Shown here: piece by piece, positions 52,092 through 60,945 of the stretch | Layout of the letters: every line of letters starts with the position of its first letter | Numbering within the stretch: position 1 is the stretch's first letter | NCBI GenBank assembly: GCA_001648575.1 | Contig: LQXN01000065.1 | Location: 124,001-188,000, forward strand | DNA length: 64,000 bases | Direction: 5' to 3' | Source: Sutcliffiella horikoshii DSM 8719 | GTDB lineage: Bacteria; Bacillota; Bacilli; Bacillales; Bacillaceae_I | The notes under the pieces: generated by a model | The model's database searches: none | Told to the model about the DNA's origin: nothing | Seen by the model: only the letters and a program-made list of their open reading frames with translations | Program-made: the position numbers and the translations under genes

Positions 52092-52130
52092 ATTAGTGAT
52101 GGGTCGGCTTGCCTCGACTCTTGCTCCTTT

Positions 52131-53300
52131 TTACTGGATCGGCATAAATGACACAGCCCAGCTGCCGTCCTCTTCCTTCACCATAGAGAACCCCCACTCT
52201 TGTCCATAGAGATTCGTATAGCTGATGTATCCACTATCTCCTTGATCATGGAATACTCCATCCTGGATCCCGAAGAACGTATCGCGGATTTGTTCGGGTG
52301 TTGAATTACCCATTTCGCTTAAATATTCCTCTTTATCTAATTGCATCATGTCCTGTCTGTCTGTGTAAAAATCATAACGTAATTCCCTTTCGTCATCCAA
52401 CGTAGCTTGAACATAGAGCTTTGCGATGCTGATAGGGGAGAGGGAGAGTAAGTGTTGGGTATCGAACTCCGTTTTTAGTAGTTCGTAGACTTCCAATTCT
52501 TCCGCTGTCAGCCCAAAGTTCTCCGCGATTGGATTTGCTTCTAAAAGTTCGTGACTTCCGCCACTTCCGCCATTCCCATAAAGCGTATCAATAGAATAGA
52601 TTACTTGACCATCTCTTGTTAACCCATGTATTTCAAACATTTCGTCTGGTTTTATATCTGTGAAAGTAAACCAATATCTCTCTCCGTTTTTTGAAATAAC
52701 TTTCTCGGTCTTAATTTCTTGTTTAGTCTCAACCTTTTTCAAAAGTACTTCTTGAATATCTGAGCTAATGATTTTTCCGAAAATAAGTGGGAAGGGAGAA
52801 TCTTCATTTATAGGAGATATAAACTCATGGGTTATATCAGCCTGATCAATGATCGCATGTTCTCCGCTCTCTGTAGTTTCCTCCCAACCGGACTTTGTTT
52901 TTCTTATAAACATGGCGCTTACCATTTCAATATTTTTCTCTTTTTTATTATGGTAAGTAAAAAAAACAACCACACCAGAATCTACTTTTTCTATATGGAT
53001 TATTTCATTATTATCATAATGAATGAGCATTTCCTCTAGTCTTTCAGCTGGAATTTCGTCGGCCACCACTACACTATCGCTCGGCTTCTCCAAATTATTA
53101 AAAATAGCAGGTATCAAAATAAGCATAAATATAAGCGCCGCCGCACCCAATGCAACATAATACTTACGGGGAGTAGTTGCCTTTCTTATCTCAGGCGATG
53201 TGTTCATTCTGAGGTTTATCAGTTCCTGAACTTTTTCGCGTTCCTTGTCTGTCATCGTGATTTTTTCGTTTAAGGATTGGAAGTCATTAGATTGCTTCAT
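52131..53300 (-). CDS. Probable anti-sigma factor
   Basis: 390 residues. The first 45 are polar and cytoplasmic (NDFQSLNEKITMTDKEREKVQELINLRM), one helix follows (about 47-68, YYVALGAAALIFMLILIPAIF), and the large outside part (about 70-390) is unfamiliar. This is the usual layout of single-pass anti-sigma factors. ATG 53300 follows GGAGGGATT and overlaps the sigma gene by 14 nt, which supports co-translation. A longer reading into the sigma gene is not credible. If the sigma gene is dead, this has lost its partner. Confidence 0.7.
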   Translation of the reverse strand: MKQSNDFQSLNEKITMTDKEREKVQELINLRMNTSPEIRKATTPRKYYVALGAAALIFMLILIPAIFNNLEKPSDSVVVADEIPAERLEEMLIHYDNNEIIHIEKVDSGVVVFFTYHNKKEKNIEMVSAMFIRKTKSGWEETTESGEHAIIDQADITHEFISPINEDSPFPLIFGKIISSDIQEVLLKKVETKQEIKTEKVISKNGERYWFTFTDIKPDEMFEIHGLTRDGQVIYSIDTLYGNGGSGGSHELLEANPIAENFGLTAEELEVYELLKTEFDTQHLLSLSPISIAKLYVQATLDDERELRYDFYTDRQDMMQLDKEEYLSEMGNSTPEQIRDTFFGIQDGVFHDQGDSGYISYTNLYGQEWGFSMVKEEDGSWAVSFMPIQ

Positions 53301-53810
53301 GGCGGAATCCCTCCTTCTCCAATTCTTTTCGCAAGACTTTAAGTGCCCTGAATAAATCAACCTTGACCTTTGCCTCTGAACACCCCAGGATCTCAGCAGT
53401 CTCACCAATCGAAAACTCCTTAATCTTACGTAAAATGATGACATCCCTAAAGGAAGGTTTGATTTTACTAATGGCTAAATAGAGCTGTTTCTCGGATTCA
53501 TTCAAGATAGCGATATCCTCGGCTGACTTTTCATCATGCAAGCCAAACGGAAGAAATCTTAAATAGTTTGCTATCGTTTTATTTTTTCGTATGTAATCAA
53601 TGGTCAAATTCCTGGCAATCCGGAACAACCAACTTTTCTCCCGCTCTCCCTGGAAGCTTTCCAGATGTTGATAAGCACGAATAAATGTATCCTGAACAAT
53701 ATCTAACGCCTGCTCCCGATCCCGATCATAAAAAAAGCATAATTAAAAACATCATTGTTATAAGTCTCATACCAATCATTGATCAGCTGCTTCCTAGCAA
53801 ACTGCTCCAT
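53287..53810 (-). pseudogene. ECF sigma factor gene with a frameshift at a T7 run
   Basis: ATG 53810 (after AAGGGGTGGG) starts MEQFARKQLINDWYETYNND, a region-2 start. After codon 26 the coding strand has GC, seven T, ATGATCGG; with eight T the frame continues YDRDREQALDIVQDTFIRAYQ into the second frame (WLFRIARNLTIDYIRKNK and region 4, FRDVIILRKIKEFSIGETAEILGCSEAKVKVDLFRAL). One base is therefore missing at 53730-53736. It could be decay, a sequencing error, or slippage that restores the frame. Confidence 0.75.
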
Positions 53811-53843
53811 TCACCCACCCCTTACCTTTCTATCTACTAATAA

Positions 53844-53869
53844 AACGGGCCAGAGAAGAAAAAGTTACA
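53844..53869 (-). promoter_or_regulatory. ECF-type autoregulated promoter
   Basis: On the minus strand TGTAAC (53869-53864), 16-nt spacer, CGTT (53847-53844), about 34 nt before the sigma start codon. This is the pattern of Bacillus ECF promoters (TGWAAC, 16-17, CGTN), so the sigma factor likely drives its own operon. Confidence 0.65.
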
Positions 53870-54008
53870 AAAAAGAATGAAGGTGATTGGCAGCGTGATC
53901 CTAGCAAAAATGGGTTGGTGTGGGCCGTAACCATTCTTTCATGTCTATCATATTTTAATAGGGTAAGGGACAAGTGCTTTTTAAAAATTAATAGGGGGTA
54001 ATTGAAGG

Positions 54009-54563
54009 ATGCAATATTACTATTATAAAAAAGGGAAAGAACAGAAATTTGCTGAGGGTGTGGGAAGTCACGACAAAAAGGAGAAGGACATTAATGTAGT
54101 TATCAATTGTGGAAACGGTGGTGGCGAAGAGGAAAGTGCAGCATTTCGTGCCGTAAACGGGGATGTTCAAACTTATGGAACACCAGATGAGTTTGTTAAG
54201 GTGTTATTTCAGGTCGAGCAGTTTGATATAGGAAATGTATATAATGCGAACACATCTACATTTGTGCCAACAGAGGAGGGTATTTACTTTGTTGGGGGAA
54301 CCGTGACGTTTTTCCCGAACGACTCTACAATTCCATACCGTGCGCGGGTGGAAATCAGGGTGAATGGAGTAAGTGTAGCAGCAGATAATGATTTCTTTAA
54401 TAATATTGAATCATTTCCATATGTGAATGCAATCAACACATCCACTGTTTTACAACTTCAAGCAGGTGACCTCGTCGAAATCTTCCTCACAAGCACCGCA
54501 CCAGGAATAATTGACCGGAACGTTTCTGGAATTAGCACTCGTTTTGAAGCTTCGAAATTCTAG
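54009..54563 (+). CDS. C1q/TNF-like jelly-roll protein, possibly spore surface
   Basis: 184 residues. After a basic, tyrosine-rich start (MQYYYYKKGKEQK) and a glycine-rich stretch (NCGNGGGEEE), residues 44-184 form a C1q-like domain: AFRAVNGDVQTYGTPDEFVKVLFQ, FVPTEEGIYFVGGTVTFFP, LQAGDLVEIFLTS. This is the fold of the BclA tip and of other exosporium proteins, but there are no collagen-like GXX repeats here. No signal peptide, as for spore-coat proteins. Spore role is inferred. Confidence 0.7.
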   Translation: MQYYYYKKGKEQKFAEGVGSHDKKEKDINVVINCGNGGGEEESAAFRAVNGDVQTYGTPDEFVKVLFQVEQFDIGNVYNANTSTFVPTEEGIYFVGGTVTFFPNDSTIPYRARVEIRVNGVSVAADNDFFNNIESFPYVNAINTSTVLQLQAGDLVEIFLTSTAPGIIDRNVSGISTRFEASKF

Positions 54564-54639
54564 GTTAGAGAATATAGAATCAGATATGAAAATTGTCTTG
54601 AAGCCGGATGATGGCCATGATTGTCTTCATTTATTATGT

Positions 54640-54687
54640 TGTGGGGATAGGTACTAAGACCCGTGGGGGGATGCAGTGCCTGTCCCT
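54640..54687. repeat. REP-like hairpin
   Basis: GGGATAGGTAC (54644-54654), AAGACCCGTGG in the loop, GTGCCTGTCCC (54676-54686): the same structure as 47811-47855 with compensating changes in the arms. Confidence 0.65.
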
Positions 54688-54736
54688 TCATTTCTATTAT
54701 GCTATTATTTACATAAAAAGTAGGAGGGGATATTCC

Positions 54737-56110
54737 ATGGATCTGGTAACAGAAAAGAAGGAGTTAATCTATAAAACGGTATTAGATCATATGCATGAAG
54801 GGGTAATCTTAATAGATACTTCTACGAAAGTGGTTTATGTGAATGATTCGTATTATCAAATTCTAGGCATAAAAAATAAGAGTATCATTGGGGAATTTTT
54901 GGATGATATACAACCAGGTACGAATGTTAGTAAGGTAATTAAAAATGGGAAGCCCCTGATTAATGTGGAGTTTACATTTATTCAAACGAATGTAAGGGTG
55001 GTAGCGAATATATTACCTATTTTTAACGAGGATAATAGTTTATTTGGGGCGATTAGTGTATTCCGTGATGTTACCGAGGTAAGGAATTTAATTCAGGAAA
55101 TTGAACATTTAAAAGGCTATACGGAATATTTGAAGGAGAGGTTAGAGGTAAATTCAAATGCGGCATTCTCCTCTATGGTAGGGGAGCATCCTTCTATCAT
55201 TCAAGTAAAGGAGAAGGTTAAGAAAGTAGCAAATACAGATACAACTGTTCTCGTTACAGGGGAGAGCGGTACAGGAAAAGAAGTAGTTGCCACTATTATA
55301 CATGAGGCTAGCAATCGAAAGAATAGACCGTTAATTAAAGTGAACTGTGCAGCAATTCCAGAGTCATTGCTAGAGAGTGAGTTTTTTGGTTATGCGGATG
55401 GAGCTTTTACAGGTTCCAAACGGGGCGGGAAGCTAGGGAAGTTTGAATTGGCCAATAAAGGAACCATATTCCTAGACGAAGTTGGTGACATGAAGCCTAA
55501 TCTGCAGGCAAAGCTTTTACGGGTTTTACAAGAAAAGAAAATTGAAAGGGTTGGAGGAGAAGCGCCGATTGATGTGGATGTGCGGATCATTGCTGCTACA
55601 AATTGTAACTTATATGAAAAGGTAAAGAAAAAAGAATTTCGTGAGGATCTTTACTATCGGTTATTCGTTTTTCCGATTGAAGTCCCAGCTCTACGGAAAA
55701 GAAAAACAGATATTTTAACATTAGCCATTAAGTTTTTAGAAGAGTTCTCCCTGAAGTATAATAAGCAGCTTTCCTTCAGTGCAGATGTTACCAAGCTTCT
55801 TATCAGCTATGAATGGCCGGGGAATGTAAGAGAATTAAAGAATGTGGTAGAACATGCAGTGGTTATGAGCGAGCAAAGTGGAAGAATAATTGTTGCTAAC
55901 TTTCCATCATATCTTAAGGAAATTCGAAGTGGAGGACAACAGGATGGAATAGATCATTTGCATCTCTACAGAAATTTCGCCCAAATTGAGAAAAGTGCGA
56001 TGGAGGAGGCATTGATAGTGACAAAATATAATCGTTCGGAAGCAATGAAGCTCTTAGGTATGAGCAGAAATAAATTTTACAAAAAAATTAAGGAATATCA
56101 ACTAGATTGA
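54737..56110 (+). CDS. Sigma-54-dependent activator (PAS-AAA-Fis)
   Basis: 457 residues: PAS domain (about 10-115, VILIDTSTKVVYVNDSYY), AAA+ domain (about 148-380) with Walker A GESGTGKE (175-182), Walker B TIFLDEVGDM, and the sigma-54 contact loop GAFTGS in place of the usual GAFTGA (222-227), then a Fis helix-turn-helix (NRSEAMKLLGMSRNKFYKKIKEY). The PAS domain should sense a small molecule. It should activate the sigma-54 promoter 130 nt downstream. ATG 54737 follows GGAGGGG. Confidence 0.9.
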   Translation: MDLVTEKKELIYKTVLDHMHEGVILIDTSTKVVYVNDSYYQILGIKNKSIIGEFLDDIQPGTNVSKVIKNGKPLINVEFTFIQTNVRVVANILPIFNEDNSLFGAISVFRDVTEVRNLIQEIEHLKGYTEYLKERLEVNSNAAFSSMVGEHPSIIQVKEKVKKVANTDTTVLVTGESGTGKEVVATIIHEASNRKNRPLIKVNCAAIPESLLESEFFGYADGAFTGSKRGGKLGKFELANKGTIFLDEVGDMKPNLQAKLLRVLQEKKIERVGGEAPIDVDVRIIAATNCNLYEKVKKKEFREDLYYRLFVFPIEVPALRKRKTDILTLAIKFLEEFSLKYNKQLSFSADVTKLLISYEWPGNVRELKNVVEHAVVMSEQSGRIIVANFPSYLKEIRSGGQQDGIDHLHLYRNFAQIEKSAMEEALIVTKYNRSEAMKLLGMSRNKFYKKIKEYQLD

Positions 56111-56129
56111 TTGTATTTTTTTGTTACGG

Positions 56130-56171
56130 ATTGTATCTAAAAGATACAATAAAACGCTTTCATTGTATCAT
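56130..56171. promoter_or_regulatory. Enhancer palindrome for the sigma-54 activator
   Basis: ATTGTATCT (56130-56138), AAA, AGATACAAT (56142-56150) is a perfect inverted repeat; a second half-site ATTGTATCATTGTA follows at 56162. It lies about 100 bp upstream of the sigma-54 promoter, the normal place for an enhancer. Confidence 0.75.
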
Positions 56172-56240
56172 TGTAAAACAAAATAACTGAATATTTTTAT
56201 AATAGAGAGAAAAAGTTCATAAATAAAAGCATTTAAATCT

Positions 56241-56256
56241 TGGCACGATTATTGCA
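56241..56256 (+). promoter_or_regulatory. Sigma-54 (SigL) promoter of the HMG-CoA reductase operon
   Basis: TGGCACGATTATTGCA has the invariant GG and GC with exact -24/-12 spacing (TGGCAC, 5 nt, TTGCA). It is 28 nt upstream of the reductase start. Confidence 0.9.
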
Positions 56257-56284
56257 ATAAGATAAATATCGAAAGGAGGAGCTT

Positions 56285-57541
56285 ATGAAATCAAGAGTAG
56301 AGAAATTTCATTTGTATACGATGGAGGAACGAGTTAACTGGGTGAAAAATTTCGTGGGATTAACGCAGGAGGATTTGCGTTTATATGAAAACCATGGGGC
56401 ATTAGGAAAGGAATTAACTGAATTACTTATTGAAAATACAATTGGGGTTATGGAAATTCCTATTGGGTTGGCGATGAACTTTATTATAAACGACAAGGAA
56501 ATAGTGGTTCCGATGGCTGTAGAAGAGTCTTCCGTAGTTGCTGCGGCAAGTAATGGTGCAAGATTGGCCAGGAGGTTTGGAGGCTTTCATACAACGGTGG
56601 ATGAATCAATCATGTTCTCACAGATTCAGGTGCTTAATTGTCAGGATCCTTACGGGGCAAAGTTTAGAGTTTTGGAAAAGAAAGAGGAGATTCTAAAGCT
56701 AGCAAATGAACAGGACCCGACCTTGGTAAGGTTAGGCGGCGGGGCAAAAGAAATGGAAGTCCGGGTTATTGGACAGAAAAATAACCTGATGCTAATTCTT
56801 CACTTAATCGTAAATACACTGGATGCAATGGGAGCTAATGCAGCAAATACAATGGCCGAAAAAGTCTCGCCATTAATAGAAGAGATTACAGGTGGAACTG
56901 TTAATTTAAGAATCATTTCCAACTTTGCAGATAAGCGTTTGGCCCGAACACGTTGTGTAATTCATAAAGAGGATATTGGTGGGGAGGAAGTCGTCGATAG
57001 AATTGTTTCGGCTTATGAGTTTGCGGCATTAGATCCTTATCGAGCAGCAACCCATAACAAAGGGATAATGAACGGAATTTCTGCAGTTATTTTAGCGACT
57101 GGTAATGATACTAGAGCCATCGAAGCCGGAGCTCACGTGTATGCAAGTAGAAACGGTCAGTACACTTCTTTATCTCACTGGGAGAAAAATAAAGAAGGTC
57201 ACTTAGTAGGTACATTGGAATTACCCTTGGCTGTAGGGATTATTGGGGGAACAACCGCACTTCATCCTAAAGCCAAAACCAACCTTAAAATAATGAATGT
57301 AGAATCTGCCCGACAATTAGCTGAAATCACTGTTTCAGTTGGTTTAGCACAGAATCTTACAGCATTAAAGGCGCTCTCTACAGAAGGGGTGCAAAAAGGA
57401 CATATGAAACTACACGCGAAAAATATTGCAATCATGGCTGGAGCAACCGGGGAAAAAATTGATCTGGTAGCAAACAAGATCGTAGAAGCAGGTAAAGTAA
57501 GGGTGGATTTTGCGAAAGAAGTCTTATCACAAACGCCCTAA
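56285..57541 (+). CDS. mvaA: Class II (degradative-type) HMG-CoA reductase
   Basis: 418 residues of the class II fold, as in Pseudomonas mevalonii MvaA. Catalytic residues are visible: Glu80 or Glu81 (PMAVEESSVVAAAS), Lys259 (THNKGIMNG), Asp275 (ATGNDTRAIEAG) and the C-terminal flap His377 (MKLHAKNIA). The dinucleotide segment DAMGANAANT (180-189) is present. In bacilli, which use the DXP route for isoprenoids, the enzyme should run backwards, oxidizing mevalonate and CoA to HMG-CoA. The sigma-54 promoter and the transporter genes behind it support catabolism. Confidence 0.9.
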   Translation: MKSRVEKFHLYTMEERVNWVKNFVGLTQEDLRLYENHGALGKELTELLIENTIGVMEIPIGLAMNFIINDKEIVVPMAVEESSVVAAASNGARLARRFGGFHTTVDESIMFSQIQVLNCQDPYGAKFRVLEKKEEILKLANEQDPTLVRLGGGAKEMEVRVIGQKNNLMLILHLIVNTLDAMGANAANTMAEKVSPLIEEITGGTVNLRIISNFADKRLARTRCVIHKEDIGGEEVVDRIVSAYEFAALDPYRAATHNKGIMNGISAVILATGNDTRAIEAGAHVYASRNGQYTSLSHWEKNKEGHLVGTLELPLAVGIIGGTTALHPKAKTNLKIMNVESARQLAEITVSVGLAQNLTALKALSTEGVQKGHMKLHAKNIAIMAGATGEKIDLVANKIVEAGKVRVDFAKEVLSQTP

Positions 57542-57565
57542 GTGGAAGGAGAGTGAAGTGAAAGT

Positions 57566-57844
57566 ATGGCAAACTTAAAACCGGAAGCAGGCACTAATAC
57601 ATCTCCAAAAGTAAAAACGGAAAAGGAAACCATTGAGATATGGGGGGATAATGTCAATATTAAAGATTTGCTCTTTGCTATTATTATTTGTGTTGTCACT
57701 ACTTTAGGTGGTTACTTAATTGCACCGGCAGAGCCGCCTAAGCCGCTGGTCTTTGGACTTGTGGGAGGGGTGATCGGTTTCACAGTTTCAGCTATTCTGA
57801 TCAAGCCGAAAAGAACCATCACATATAGTGGGGAGGAGGAATAA
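57566..57844 (+). CDS. Small two-helix membrane protein of the transporter
   Basis: 92 residues: a polar start, then helices at about 34-52 and 58-78 (LLFAIIICVVTTLGGYLIAPAEPPKP, FGLVGGVIGFTVSAILI). It sits 24 nt after the reductase and its stop overlaps the start of the large permease. By position and topology it could be the small (TctB-like) subunit, though it is smaller than typical TctB, which has four helices. Confidence 0.7.
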   Translation: MANLKPEAGTNTSPKVKTEKETIEIWGDNVNIKDLLFAIIICVVTTLGGYLIAPAEPPKPLVFGLVGGVIGFTVSAILIKPKRTITYSGEEE

Positions 57845-59202
57845 TGGATCCGATATTAATTATACAAATGATCATTGCGGCCATTATTGCAGCATCTCTT
57901 TATACATTGATAGGGATTGCTCCGGGAACGGATGAAACCGCAGTATTGGCACCTGTTACACTTGTACTAGTATTAACCGGCTTCCCACCAGAGGTTGTAT
58001 TAGCCTTCTTTATGTCGGCGATTGTTGCAAAGAAACTTACAGACTCCATACCTGTAGCTGTCGCGGGTATACCAGGTGGCGTGATGTCAGCGCCGATGGT
58101 CGATCATGCAATGGTGTTAAAGAAGTACGGCAGTCCAGATGTGAGTATTAGAAAAATGGCTTCTGGTTCCGTGATCGGGACACTAGTAACAGTACCATTG
58201 AGTATTTTTTTTGCTAGCGCCATCATACCAATCGGCGATTATATAAAGGATTATGCAAATGTACTCTTCTTTGCTGGAGCCATTTTTTTAGCCCTAATTA
58301 GTAAAAATAAGTGGTTGGCTTTAACATTAATCGTTCCCTTTGCATTGTTAATACAGGGTTTAAGGCATTTATATTGGGGTATTGGAGCTGTTCCAGAAGG
58401 CACAAATGTATTTGTATCCTTTTTCCTGGGAATTACGATTGGTCCTGTCATTTATAGTTTATTTCAATTAATGAATAAGAGCTTTAGAGAGAAGCTTCAG
58501 CCATTAGGCAATAAACAGATTACAATGATTAAATCAGAAAAAATAAAAGGCTTTCCAAATCCATTTAAAATCCTGGATAAAAAAGAAGTCGCAACTGCAA
58601 GTGTTGCATCATTCTTTGGATCGATCACTTTTTTTATGAGTCCAGTAGGAATGACAATATTTATTGGGGAGACTTTAACAAGTAAAATCAAAGATCCAAT
58701 AAAAAGAGCTTCGAGAGCCATTTCAAGCATGGACGGTTTAACAAATGCAGCGTATATAGCGGGAGTTCTTATTCCTTTAATAGCTATTGGAGTTCCATTG
58801 TCTCCAATGGCCATCGGACCTGCAAATGCGCTCTTTAATGCACCACCGGTATATACCGTGGAAAACAATATTCATCATATATTAAGTACATCCCAAATTG
58901 TGGTGGCAACCATCATTGGGGTAATAGTAGCCCTTGCCATCACTTTCTATGTCACCATTAAATACTCCCAGCAAATATGTGCTTTTGTCTTTAAATATGT
59001 GCCCCATGAAGCGATGTTAGCACTATTTGTTGGTCTAGTCGTTATGCTTGCATTCATGGATGCAGGATTGATTAATATTTTTGGAGTGCTGCTCATTGGA
59101 TTAGTAGCTGGTCTTCTACACCGTTGGGGAATTAATTACGGAATACAATTTATGATCCTATATGCTGCACCATGGATTGTAACTAAGTTAATGGGCATGT
59201 AA
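57844..59202 (+). CDS. TctA-like transporter permease
   Basis: 452 residues with about 11-12 helices. The N-terminal signature YTLIGIAPGTDETAVLAPVTLVL and, later, AVAGIPGGVMSAPMVDHAMVL resembles the TctA subunit of tripartite tricarboxylate transporters, and a second such loop occurs around 310-330 (IAIGVPLSPMAIGPANALF). No TctC-type binding protein follows, so the system seems binding-protein-independent or uses one encoded elsewhere. Mevalonate or a related carboxylate is the likely substrate, inferred from the operon. Confidence 0.75.
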   Translation: MDPILIIQMIIAAIIAASLYTLIGIAPGTDETAVLAPVTLVLVLTGFPPEVVLAFFMSAIVAKKLTDSIPVAVAGIPGGVMSAPMVDHAMVLKKYGSPDVSIRKMASGSVIGTLVTVPLSIFFASAIIPIGDYIKDYANVLFFAGAIFLALISKNKWLALTLIVPFALLIQGLRHLYWGIGAVPEGTNVFVSFFLGITIGPVIYSLFQLMNKSFREKLQPLGNKQITMIKSEKIKGFPNPFKILDKKEVATASVASFFGSITFFMSPVGMTIFIGETLTSKIKDPIKRASRAISSMDGLTNAAYIAGVLIPLIAIGVPLSPMAIGPANALFNAPPVYTVENNIHHILSTSQIVVATIIGVIVALAITFYVTIKYSQQICAFVFKYVPHEAMLALFVGLVVMLAFMDAGLINIFGVLLIGLVAGLLHRWGINYGIQFMILYAAPWIVTKLMGM

Positions 59203-59204
59203 TA

Positions 59205-59242
59205 CAAAAAAGATTGGGAGAATAACCTCTCAATCTTTTTTA
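59205..59242 (+). terminator. Terminator of the HMG-CoA reductase operon
   Basis: AAAAAAGATTGGGAG and CTCTCAATCTTTTTT. The following 300 nt up to the germination operon (59243-59541) hold no gene; a weak CTACCTCC/GTGGTAGG hairpin near 59334-59355 is the only structure seen. Confidence 0.85.
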
Positions 59243-59541
59243 TATGTAAGGCAACAGTGAAAATAGAGAGTTGCTACTCTTCCTAAAGGGGCTGGTGTAT
59301 CATTCACTAAGGCCAACTACTGACCGACTAAGGTACTACCTCCTAAAGGTTTTAGTGGTAGGTTATCCTAATAATAATTAAAATATGGGGCTATTTAATG
59401 TGGGTGTGGATATCACTACCTATGGTGGGTTCCCGTGCCTATTCCCCAAAACCTCCATCTATATCTCCGATTCCGAAACAATATGGAATAAGTTTTCAAT
59501 CTATAAGGGAAAATAAATGAAAACAACTAGGAGTATCAATC

Positions 59542-60924
59542 ATGAGTATAGTGGATAGTGAATTTTCCCATGTAGTGGATAAGTTAAAAACTGATTTTAG
59601 TCATACAGATGATTTTACATACAGAGAAGATCAAATCAATACCAAAAGGATATTCATTTGCTATATTGCTTCCTTAACTGACCCTGATAAGTTATTTAAA
59701 CGACTGTCCGATTTAACAGAGAAAATGAAGCAGGGCATCAATAAACCAGTCGAGTTTTTGGCAGTGCCAGATACTTCCGATATAAAAGAGAATATTCTAG
59801 AGGGGCAAGCAGCTGTAATTGTTGAAGGGTGCAAAGAAGTAATCTTAATGGATGCTACCCTAAGTGTATTAAGGAGTAATGAAGAACCTGGAAATGAAAG
59901 GGTTATCAGGGGTGCTCATGATGGGTTTATTGAATGCTTGAAGAGCAATATAAATATCATTAGAAATCGAATTAAAGACCCCAAGCTATCGGTAAAGTAC
60001 TTTACCATCGGGCATTCAACATGTGCTCTACTTTATATAAATGACAATAAGAATTCCCGATTAATTAAGGAGATCGAAGAAAAACTACAACTAATTAAAG
60101 AAAAGGACCTTACCACATCCGGCATTGTGGAGGAGGTTCTAGAGGAAGTTCCTTTTTCCCCTTTTCCTCAAGTATTGCATACAGAACGTCCAGATAGGAC
60201 AGCTTCCTATTTAACAGAAGGAAAAGTAGCGCTGCTTTTTCAAGGCCATCCTAATTCCTTGATCATTCCCATTACATTCATTTCCTTTTTTCAATCCCCG
60301 GATGACTTCAGTTCACGGTGGTTAACGGGTTCCTTTTATCGATTGCTAAGGACATTGAGTTTTTTTATTGCGATCAGTTTGCCTGCACTCTACATCGCAA
60401 TCGTTTCGTTTCACCCGGAGGTCATACCAAAAGGGTTGATACTTTTATTTAAACAAAGTGTAGAGGACGTCCCATATCCACCGATTGTGGAAGCCATAAT
60501 CATCGAGATAACTCTTGAATTGCTAAGGGAGGCAGGAATCAGGTTGCCAAGTCCCATCGGGCAAACGATAGGAATTGTAGGTGGTTTAGTAATTGGCGAT
60601 GCTGTTGTCAATGCTGGTTTGGTATCAAACATGATGATTATCGTGGTTGCTCTGACGGCTATTTCTTCCTTTATCGTTCCTACACATGAAATGAGTAGTG
60701 CAGTAAGGCTCATTAGGTTTCCTTTAATGATAACAGCTTCAACCCTAGGGTTTGTAGGTATAATTTATGGGTTATTGATAATTTTCATTCATTTATGTCG
60801 ATTATCCAGCTTTGGACAAGCTTATTTCTTTCCCTTTGCACCATTTAATAAAGAACACATGAAAGATTCCATCGTCCGATTACCTTTTAGCACCCGTAAG
60901 CAAAAAAAAGATAAGAGTTCCTAA
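59542..60924 (+). CDS. Spore germinant receptor subunit A (GerAA family)
   Basis: 460 residues. A soluble N-terminal part (about 1-225) with the paired GerA motifs (INKPVEFLAVPDTSDIKENILEGQAAVIVEG) is followed by about five helices in the rest (LRTLSFFIAISLPALYIAI, SPIGQTIGIVGGLVIGDAVV). It lies in the spore inner membrane with the B and C subunits. Which germinant it senses cannot be told. First gene of a gerA-type operon. Confidence 0.9.
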   Translation: MSIVDSEFSHVVDKLKTDFSHTDDFTYREDQINTKRIFICYIASLTDPDKLFKRLSDLTEKMKQGINKPVEFLAVPDTSDIKENILEGQAAVIVEGCKEVILMDATLSVLRSNEEPGNERVIRGAHDGFIECLKSNINIIRNRIKDPKLSVKYFTIGHSTCALLYINDNKNSRLIKEIEEKLQLIKEKDLTTSGIVEEVLEEVPFSPFPQVLHTERPDRTASYLTEGKVALLFQGHPNSLIIPITFISFFQSPDDFSSRWLTGSFYRLLRTLSFFIAISLPALYIAIVSFHPEVIPKGLILLFKQSVEDVPYPPIVEAIIIEITLELLREAGIRLPSPIGQTIGIVGGLVIGDAVVNAGLVSNMMIIVVALTAISSFIVPTHEMSSAVRLIRFPLMITASTLGFVGIIYGLLIIFIHLCRLSSFGQAYFFPFAPFNKEHMKDSIVRLPFSTRKQKKDKSS

Positions 60925-60945
60925 CAACCTTTTGGAGGTTAGCCA

